A stretch of DNA of 5,088 nt from Pyrinomonadaceae bacterium (lineage in GTDB: Bacteria > Acidobacteriota > Blastocatellia > Pyrinomonadales > Pyrinomonadaceae), in the NCBI GenBank assembly GCA_014379795.1, contig JACMLC010000245.1, positions 1-5,088 on the forward strand, in the 5' to 3' direction. The notes under the pieces are model-generated. The model saw only the letters and a list, made by a program, of their open reading frames with translations, had not been told where the DNA came from and did no database searches. The translations under genes were made by a program, and so were the position numbers. Shown here one piece after another: positions 1 to 5,088 of the stretch (its first letter is position 1; every line of letters begins with the position of its first letter).

Positions 1-3000
1 ATCGTGGCGATGATGAGGCCGAAGAACATAATCAGCAGCACGATGGGATTGACCAGCCCGTGTCCCCATGGATGCAGGAAGTCTATGTAGTTGCTTAAAT
101 CCTCCGGTATTTTGCGCGCTGTCCCGATAGGCGGCGCGGGAGCAAGTTCCGGCGCGACCGGCTTGACAGCCGAAGGGTTGGTTTGCAGCTCGCGCACGTA
201 ATCTTCCATCTTCGTCTGGTAATCTTTCGATTCGCCTTCGGCATCCTCGCGGTATTTGTCTATATCCTTTTTGGCTTTGGCGATGATGTCGTCGTTCTCA
301 CGCTCGACCTGCTTGTAGAGTCCGCGACCTTCATTCGGGCCGTTGCGGTCTGAGCCTTCTTCGTTCAGGGTATCCAGCCCCGATAGTCTCTTCATCTCAT
401 CGAAAGACCACGTCGCGGGCATGATGGCTCCGATGGCCTTGACGCCAAAGTCTTTCGGGACTCCGACCAGACCGGAAAAGAGAATCTGCGGAATCAAGAT
501 CAACGGCACAAGGCTCGTCGCCATCTCGGAGGTCTTGACTATGCCGGAGACAAAGAGGCCGAGCGCGATGCCGACCATGCCCGTGATAATCATGATGATG
601 AGTTGCGGGATGCCTAAGATATAACCCGGCAGTTTCATCAATCCGACAATATCAAAGGCTTTGAGCGTGCCGAACAGCATGACGCACTGGAAGCCTACGA
701 TCAGCGAAAGGATGAGCAGCTTTGAGCCGATGTATGGCAAGAGTCCCAGATTGACCATCCGCTCGCGGTTGTAGACGGCGCGCTCGCGGATAATCTCGCG
801 CGCAGAGACGCTGGTGCCGAACCAGACTGCGACCAGCGCGAGAACAAAGAAGGGAAAGTCGCGCGGCTGGTCTTTGCCGACCACCAGATAGGTCATGAAG
901 GCGACAATCGGAGCCTGCCCGAACAGGATGAGCAGATTAAACTTGTCGCGCCCGAGGACTTCCATATAGCGGCGCGCAAGGGTCGCCCATTGCCTGAGCG
1001 CATCCGTCACGCTCGCGCGGCGGCGCGCGGGGGCTGCGACCTGCATGTCGCGTTTGAGACCGCTTAAGGGCTGGACGATGTTGCGCTGGTACTGCTGCGT
1101 TTGCTGGAAGCTGACCTTCCATTCTTCTGCGACCTGTTCGGAAATCTGTTCTTTGCGTTTCTTAAAATCCTGTTTCTGCTCCTTGCTGGCGTTGGGCGTG
1201 AGGGGCTGCATCTGCGAGACGCGCTCGTCAATCGGAGCTTCGAGCTTATCGTAAAGGTCTTTAAAGCTGTCCGCTTTGATGTGCGCTAAGGCTTCCTGCG
1301 GCGCGCCGTAAAAAACCAGCTTACCGCGCATCATGACGACGATCTTGTCAAAGAGCCGCACGTTCTCCATCGCGTGCGTCGTTAAGATAACGGTGCGTCC
1401 GGATTCGGCAATCTGCCGGAAGAGACGCATGATCTTCTCTTCCGTCGCGGGGTCGAGGCCGGATGTCGGCTCGTCCAGAAAGATAACCGAAGGCTTGGTG
1501 ATGAGTTCTACAGCAATCGAGACGCGCTTGCGCTGTCCGCCTGAGAGCTGCCCGACAGGCACATCGCGCCGCTCGGAGAGTCCCGTCACGTCCATCACTT
1601 CATTGACGATCTGGTCTATCTCCTGCTTTGAGACATCACGCGACAGGCGCAGCCGCGCGACGTAATAGAGCGTGCGATAGACTGTCAACTCGCGGTGTAT
1701 GATGTCGTCCTGCGGGACATAGCCGATGGATTGCTTGAGCGAGTCGAGGTGTTGATAGAGGTCTAAATTATTAATCAGCACATGGCCGCTCGAAGCGGGG
1801 CGCATGCCGTTCAAGGAATCCATCAAGGTTGACTTGCCCGCGCCCGAAGGCCCCAGCAGCCCGACAAACTCGTTCGGCAGAATCGTCAAATCCACATCAT
1901 CGAGCAGTTTGATCTTGCCGCCGCCCGAACGATTCTTAACTTCCTTCGTGATGTCTATACAGTCTATGCGCGTCTTCGAGCGTGTGTCGAAGATAGCGAT
2001 GCCGCGCTGCGCGTCCGCTTGAACGACGAAGGGGCCGATCTGCACGATGTCCTGATTCTGTATCGGGCGGCGACCGGTGATGCGCGCGCCGTTGACATAG
2101 ACGCCATTGGTCGAGCCTGCGTCTTCGACAAAGACTGTGTCGCCCTGCTGCCGGAATCGCGCGTGATGATTTGAGATTTGCAGGCCGTCGAGCCGGATGT
2201 CGTTGTCCGGCGCGCGACCGATTGAAAGCTGCGGGCGGCCATCAAAGGTGAGCTGCATCAGAAGCTGCGGCTGCGGCCCGCCTTCCGTGGGACGCGGCAT
2301 CGGCTGGTTTAAAGAGCCGGAACCGGCCTTGATAACCATCGTGTGCATGCCAACGTCGCCACCTTGTGCGCGCTCGGTCGAGACAACGGGGACGGCTCCG
2401 CTGACGTTGCGTGCGGCGGCGGGCATCTGGCTTTGCGCCTGCGCCGGATGCGCCGGATCGCTAAAGCGCAGGATTGGCCCACCCATCCCAAGCTGGATGC
2501 GGTCGCCATCATAGAGCGGCGTCGGAGCGGTGATGCGCTGGTCGTTAATCAAAGTCCCGTTAAAGCTGCCGAGATCGAAAAGCACGCATTGACCGTCGCG
2601 CCTTTTTATCTCTGCGTGCCGGCGCGAGACGACCGCCGCGTCAGCATCAATCACAACATCAACAGCCGGGTCGCGCCCCAGCGCCACCACTTCTTTATCG
2701 GCGATGGTGACGCGCTCCATCTTGCCCGTCGCAGAGCGCAGCAACTCTATCGTCGGCTGAGCTGACGGCTTGGCGGGTTTCGGCGGCGGTAGCGGCGCAG
2801 CAGCTTTCGCAGGAGGAGGTGGCGGCGGCGCAGCAGGCTTTGGAGCAGCAGGCGGAGGCGGCGCGACGGCGACAGAGTCTTTCATCTTCTGCGCGAGTCC
2901 CGAAGGCAAATCGCGATGCGTCTCAAGCTCCGCGAGGTTCGGTTGCGCTTCCGGCGCGGACTCGTCTATGCGCGCGACGCGCATGACCGGGCCGCCCGCG

Positions 3001-3275
3001 CCGAATTGCAAGCTCATTCCGGCTTTGATTTCCGTCGGTTCCGCGACGCGCTGGCCGTTGAGGAAAGTGCCAAAGCTCGAATTGGTATCAACGAGCAGGT
3101 AGCGCCCGTCCTTCAAGCGAATCTCGGCGTGCTTGCGCGAAACCATAGGCCATTCCGTCTGGTCAAAGACGACGAGACACTCTGCCGGGTCGCGCCCGAC
3201 CTTAATAAGCTGCTGTTCAAACGCGCGCTCGGGCAATGGCTGGCCGTTGCGTTCTTCGACGAAAACGATTTTCAT
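1..3275 (-). CDS. Triple-FHA ABC exporter, ATPase-permease fusion (Rv1747-like), 3' end beyond window
   Basis: One open frame of 1091 codons with no stop before the window edge. It is predicted to be an inner-membrane exporter half-transporter of the ABCG/White type, with phosphothreonine-reading domains in the cytoplasm. Domains in order: FHA1 (about 1-103; G27-R28, S46/H49), Pro/Ala linker (139-171), FHA2 (175-271; G200-R201, S217/H220, N239-G240-T241), linker (272-337), FHA3 (338-420; G353-R354, S368/H371, N390-G391) and ABC ATPase (428-666). The ATPase has Walker A GPSGAGKST at 475-483, Q-loop Q522, signature LSGGQ at 577-581, Walker B VIFLDE at 597-602, D-loop SGLDP at 605-609 and switch H634. 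A charged helical connector (about 667-745) leads to the ABC-2 permease (780 on). Hydrophobic spans lie near 781-799, 808-824, 850-871, 885-911, 921-938 and 1075 to the edge, so only the last helix and tail are missing. Rv1747 of Mycobacterium tuberculosis has the same order with two FHA domains. The ATG at 3275 is chosen because FHA1 begins at once and an in-frame TGA lies at 3303-3305. The Shine-Dalgarno is weak (AGAAAG at 3284-3289). The cargo is unknown. Confidence 0.95.
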   Translation of the reverse strand, partial: MKIVFVEERNGQPLPERAFEQQLIKVGRDPAECLVVFDQTEWPMVSRKHAEIRLKDGRYLLVDTNSSFGTFLNGQRVAEPTEIKAGMSLQFGAGGPVMRVARIDESAPEAQPNLAELETHRDLPSGLAQKMKDSVAVAPPPPAAPKPAAPPPPPPAKAAAPLPPPKPAKPSAQPTIELLRSATGKMERVTIADKEVVALGRDPAVDVVIDADAAVVSRRHAEIKRRDGQCVLFDLGSFNGTLINDQRITAPTPLYDGDRIQLGMGGPILRFSDPAHPAQAQSQMPAAARNVSGAVPVVSTERAQGGDVGMHTMVIKAGSGSLNQPMPRPTEGGPQPQLLMQLTFDGRPQLSIGRAPDNDIRLDGLQISNHHARFRQQGDTVFVEDAGSTNGVYVNGARITGRRPIQNQDIVQIGPFVVQADAQRGIAIFDTRSKTRIDCIDITKEVKNRSGGGKIKLLDDVDLTILPNEFVGLLGPSGAGKSTLMDSLNGMRPASSGHVLINNLDLYQHLDSLKQSIGYVPQDDIIHRELTVYRTLYYVARLRLSRDVSKQEIDQIVNEVMDVTGLSERRDVPVGQLSGGQRKRVSIAVELITKPSVIFLDEPTSGLDPATEEKIMRLFRQIAESGRTVILTTHAMENVRLFDKIVVMMRGKLVFYGAPQEALAHIKADSFKDLYDKLEAPIDERVSQMQPLTPNASKEQKQDFKKRKEQISEQVAEEWKVSFQQTQQYQRNIVQPLSGLKRDMQVAAPARRRASVTDALRQWATLARRYMEVLGRDKFNLLILFGQAPIVAFMTYLVVGKDQPRDFPFFVLALVAVWFGTSVSAREIIRERAVYNRERMVNLGLLPYIGSKLLILSLIVGFQCVMLFGTLKAFDIVGLMKLPGYILGIPQLIIMIITGMVGIALGLFVSGIVKTSEMATSLVPLILIPQILFSGLVGVPKDFGVKAIGAIMPATWSFDEMKRLSGLDTLNEEGSDRNGPNEGRGLYKQVERENDDIIAKAKKDIDKYREDAEGESKDYQTKMEDYVRELQTNPSAVKPVAPELAPAPPIGTARKIPEDLSNYIDFLHPWGHGLVNPIVLLIMFFGLIIAT

Positions 3276-3291
3276 AATTTTGGCTTTCTGT

Positions 3292-3387
3292 AAAAGCAGG
3301 ACTCAGAACTCAGAACTCAGAACTCAGAATGAAAAGCTGAAATCGTTTTTCTTCTGAGTCCTGTGTCCTGAGTCCTGTGTTCTGTGT
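3292..3387. repeat. Heptad-built palindromic element, copy 1 (E1)
   Basis: This element fills the gap between the zinc-ribbon gene stop and the FHA-exporter start. The left arm is four perfect tandem copies of ACTCAGA (3301-3328), preceded by AAAAGCAGG (3292-3300). The core is 3329-3352. The right arm is five opposed heptads (3353-3387): TCTGAGT, CCTGTGT, CCTGAGT, CCTGTGT, TCTGTGT. Four heptads per arm can fold into a long hairpin. In the RNA of the gene strand, 26 of 28 positions pair if three G-U wobbles are allowed. Heptads shift the reading frame, so the element is not coding. It resembles in style the heptanucleotide short tandem repeats (STRR) of cyanobacterial intergenic regions, although the unit differs. 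It could act as an attenuator, RNA-stability hairpin or mobile miniature element; the sequence does not decide. Confidence 0.9.
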
Positions 3388-3392
3388 TTTAA

Positions 3393-4820
3393 CTAGCTCT
3401 TCCCCAGCGTGAACGAGTTGAGAATCATCGGCAGCTCACCCTTGACGCCGACATCATCTATGCTTTGCAGCTCAGGCGCGAGCGAGGAGGTGATCATATA
3501 GAGCGTGACGCCTTTGGCGCTCTCTTCATCGCCGGGAGGTAGATAGACTATGCGCCCCCAGATTTTAACGTCGCCTTTATCCGTGGCTCGCGAAAAAGCC
3601 TTAAAGCGAAATTCGTAACCCTCAATACCGTTGATGGTGGTCTTGCCTTCGGAGATTTTCTGATATTCGGGATAAATCTTAGCTAAAGCTGCATCGCGGT
3701 CTTTGATGAGCGCAGGAAGTTTGCCCGCGAGGTCTGCTTCGACCGTGCCCTTGCTCTCATACCAACTGACGGTCAGATTCTCCTGCGTGAAATCCGGTGG
3801 CAGCTTGCGCTCGATATCCACAAAGTTGAGCGCACCGGACACGCCTGCCTTGTCGCTTTTTTGCCACGACTGCGGATAGTAAAAATAGAAATCCACATAA
3901 TGCTCTTTGAGCTTGCCATCCAGACTCGCCTGCGAGTTTTCAAACTTGACGGAGTTCGGCGGAGCTTCGGTGGCGCGCGGCTGGTTGGGCAGCGTGGGGA
4001 CGCTGCTGTTGGAATTTGTGTTCGCGTTGTTGTTTATCGTCGGATTGTTGGGCATGACGCTGCCGCTATCGTTAGTCGTTTTGTTGCGCTGCAAATAAAA
4101 ATATGCGCCAACGCCCCCTGCGATCAGCGCTAATAACAGAAAGCCTCCCGCGATTCCGAGCATCAAACCGAGCCTCGATTTTTTCGGCGCGGCAGGCAGC
4201 GGAGCAGATGGCATCGGCCCTGTGTCGCGCGCGGGAGGCAAGGGCGCAGATTGAGCCGGAATCTGGCCTGTTCCTGTCGGCAGAGGGGCTGACGAAGGCA
4301 TAGGCGCGGAGACTTGCGATGCAGGCGGCGGCGGAGCCATCATCGTCGGAAACTGCGCCGGAGGCGCGGGAGGCTGTTGTACAGGCGCAGGCGCAGGCGG
4401 CTGCTGCGGTGGCGGAGGCGCGACAGGCTCTGGCGCGGGCGGATAATTCATCTGCTGCTGATGCTGCGGCGGCTGTTGCTGATGCTGCGGCGGCGGCTCG
4501 TCGAGCCGCGTCGTCTGCGGAAAGCTGGTCGGCGCAGTATCCGGCGGGCGATAGCCGGGGGGCAAAGGCGGCGGCGACGGCGGCGGCGCACCTGCCATCG
4601 TCGCACCCAAGTTTGTTGCAGGCGGGCGCGCAGCCGGAGGAGCAGCAGCAGCGGGAGGCATGGCCGAGATGTCCAGGTTCGAGAGGTCTGCATGCACTGT
4701 CGCATTCGGGTCGAAGGAGACAGGCTTTTCCACATCAGGCACCAGCCGCCCGCCATCATGCGTGCAGAATTTCTGCATGTCATCCTGATAAGTACGATTA
4801 CATTTCGGGCAACGAAGCAT
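3393..4820 (-). CDS. Zinc-ribbon, proline-rich, single-helix membrane protein with PsbP/Mog1-like outer domain
   Basis: A complete 475-residue protein of unknown function. An N-terminal half-zinc-ribbon has C4-P-K-C7 and F18-C19; the usual fourth Cys position holds D22, with H21 next to it. Residues 55-212 are low-complexity Pro/Ala/Gln and probably disordered, with a tandem PPQHQQQ at 110-123. A basic KKSR (213-216) precedes one hydrophobic helix (about 217-243). With no signal peptide, this suggests the N-terminus is inside and the C-terminus outside. An Asn/Thr/Ser-rich stalk (246-290) leads to a folded domain (about 291-475). That domain has the pattern of small PsbP/Mog1/DUF1795-like domains: an early FYFYYPQSW segment, INGIEGYEF near 397-404, a late beta strand with MITSS (442-446) and a final ILNSFTL. 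I assign that fold by appearance only. The start at 4820 is supported by GAGGAA three bases upstream. The gene lies between the TPR gene and the FHA exporter on the same strand, with a heptad element on each side. It may sense or anchor envelope components, perhaps as an FHA ligand; that is inference. Confidence 0.92.
   Translation of the reverse strand: MLRCPKCNRTYQDDMQKFCTHDGGRLVPDVEKPVSFDPNATVHADLSNLDISAMPPAAAAPPAARPPATNLGATMAGAPPPSPPPLPPGYRPPDTAPTSFPQTTRLDEPPPQHQQQPPQHQQQMNYPPAPEPVAPPPPQQPPAPAPVQQPPAPPAQFPTMMAPPPPASQVSAPMPSSAPLPTGTGQIPAQSAPLPPARDTGPMPSAPLPAAPKKSRLGLMLGIAGGFLLLALIAGGVGAYFYLQRNKTTNDSGSVMPNNPTINNNANTNSNSSVPTLPNQPRATEAPPNSVKFENSQASLDGKLKEHYVDFYFYYPQSWQKSDKAGVSGALNFVDIERKLPPDFTQENLTVSWYESKGTVEADLAGKLPALIKDRDAALAKIYPEYQKISEGKTTINGIEGYEFRFKAFSRATDKGDVKIWGRIVYLPPGDEESAKGVTLYMITSSLAPELQSIDDVGVKGELPMILNSFTLGKS
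4452..4493 (-). repeat. 21-bp in-frame tandem duplication (PPQHQQQ x2)
   Basis: Two adjacent 21-bp units (4452-4472 and 4473-4493) differ at one base and encode PPQHQQQ twice (residues 110-123) in the disordered cytoplasmic region of the zinc-ribbon protein. They are in frame, so gain or loss of units would change length without breaking the gene. The single mismatch suggests a recent duplication or ongoing slippage in CTG/CGG-rich DNA. Confidence 0.85.
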
Positions 4821-4823
4821 ATG

Positions 4824-4829
4824 TTCCTC
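4824..4829 (-). promoter_or_regulatory. Ribosome-binding site of the zinc-ribbon gene
   Basis: GAGGAA on the minus strand, three bases before the ATG at 4820 (five bases from the end of the GAGG core). It supports this start. It directly abuts the outermost, degenerate heptad of the palindromic element (4830-4836), so an upstream hairpin would sit only a few bases from the site where the ribosome binds. Confidence 0.7.
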
Positions 4830-4926
4830 AATCAGAACTCAGGACTCAGAACTCAGGACTCAGAATAAAAGCCAAAGCCTTTTCTTTCTTCTGAGTCCTG
4901 AGTCCTGAGTTCTGAGTCCTGCTTTT
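4830..4926. repeat. Heptad-built palindromic element, copy 2 (E2), inverted relative to copy 1
   Basis: This element fills the gap between the TPR gene stop and the zinc-ribbon gene RBS. The left arm is AATCAGA (degenerate, 4830-4836), then ACTCAGG, ACTCAGA, ACTCAGG, ACTCAGA (4837-4864). The core is 4865-4889. The right arm is TCTGAGT, CCTGAGT, CCTGAGT, TCTGAGT (4890-4917), ending in a CCTGCTTTT tail (4918-4926). The 28-base arms match at 26 of 28 positions; in RNA of the gene strand one of the two mismatches becomes a G-U pair. The minus strand of its right end (4926 down to 4905) is identical over 22 bases to the left end of copy 1 (3292-3313), so the copies face opposite ways. The first base of the shared end is the last base of the TPR stop codon. 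Confidence 0.9.
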
Positions 4927-5088
4927 CAGTTCCCCCTTGCGCGCGCTATCTTTCCCGGCAATTCGGCATTGTTCGGGTCTAGCTCCAGCGCGTTTTGATA
5001 GGCGCGCAGGGCATCGCTTAAGCGTCCCGTTTTCATGTAACCGTCGCCGACGCCCGTCAAACCAAAAGAGCCAGCCATATTTTTACGC
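4926..5088 (-). CDS. TPR-repeat protein, C-terminal end only (5' end beyond window)
   Basis: The last 53 full codons of a gene that enters from the right edge, ending in TGA at 4928-4926. The translation holds one good tetratricopeptide repeat: a helix with GDGYMKTGR, then the classic second helix ALRAYQNALELDPNN, then a short tail ending ARARGN. TPR units form helical hairpins that bind other proteins; no catalytic part is visible here. An in-frame ATG lies at 5078, but the TPR pattern spans it and the upstream frame stays open to the edge, so I treat it as internal. The gene is on the same strand as the other two, 105 bp before the zinc-ribbon start, and may be co-transcribed with it unless the intervening hairpin element stops the polymerase. 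Confidence 0.85.
   Translation of the reverse strand, partial: RKNMAGSFGLTGVGDGYMKTGRLSDALRAYQNALELDPNNAELPGKIARARGN

Noticed and set aside
343..3357. Many medium open frames on the plus strand opposite the FHA exporter
   Set aside because: They lie opposite one continuous minus-strand frame with a full set of FHA, ATPase and permease motifs. Their translations show no domain and are the usual product of GC-rich antisense.
3301..3387. CRISPR array
   Set aside because: The units are 7 bp with no spacers and are opposed in two arms. No cas gene is nearby.
3290..3387. Classical intrinsic terminator at element 1
   Set aside because: The hairpin is long but AT/GC mixed, and on the gene strand it is followed only by CCTGCTTTTACAG, a four-U run some bases after the stem. 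Pausing or attenuation is possible; a firm terminator call is not supported.
3861..4894. Arg-rich and Ala/Gln-rich plus-strand frames opposite the zinc-ribbon gene, one running into element 2
   Set aside because: Their composition is just the antisense of Pro/Ala/Gln codons, and the end of the longest one is made of frame-shifting heptads. No domain or supporting start is visible.
4830..4926. Insertion sequence or tRNA/attachment site at the elements
   Set aside because: There is no transposase frame, no tRNA cloverleaf, and no target-site duplication that I can see at either copy.
4926..5078. Separate 50-residue small protein starting at the ATG at 5078
   Set aside because: The frame stays open upstream to the window edge, and the TPR pattern begins at or before this methionine, so it is more likely the tail of a longer TPR protein.

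Overview
The window holds three genes, all on the minus strand and read from high to low coordinates. The order of transcription is: the 3' end of a tetratricopeptide-repeat (TPR) protein gene (4926-5088), a complete gene for a membrane-anchored zinc-ribbon protein (3393-4820), and a very long gene for a three-FHA-domain ABC exporter (1-3275) that runs off the left edge. About 95% of the window is coding. I see no RNA genes, no CRISPR array and no transposase.

The GC-rich, proline/alanine-rich coding style suggests a soil-type Acidobacteriota, perhaps Blastocatellia. So does the pairing of a zinc-ribbon/proline-rich/single-helix protein with FHA signalling parts. This is an inference from protein style, not from a marker gene.

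The exporter gene has no stop codon inside the window. It is one uninterrupted frame of 1091 codons: FHA1, proline-rich linker, FHA2, linker, FHA3, an ABCG/White-type ATPase with all its motifs, a charged helical connector, and an ABC-2 permease with its large outer loop. The plan matches the mycobacterial FHA-exporter Rv1747, with one more FHA domain. The upstream gene encodes a protein with a cytoplasmic zinc ribbon and a 160-residue Pro/Ala/Gln region rich in candidate phospho-threonines. One membrane helix and an extracytoplasmic domain of PsbP/Mog1-like appearance follow. A working model is a kinase-controlled envelope module: a Ser/Thr kinase not seen here phosphorylates linker threonines, and the FHA domains read them to gather or switch the exporter. 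This is inference.

The most unusual DNA is in the two intergenic gaps (117 and 105 bp). Each is almost entirely filled by a copy of the same roughly 97-bp palindromic element. Each element has two opposed arrays of 7-bp units (ACTCAGA/G on one side, T/CCTGAGT on the other) around a 24-25 bp core. The copies lie in opposite orientation, bracket the zinc-ribbon gene, share a 22-bp identical end, and touch the stop codon or ribosome-binding site of the neighbouring genes.
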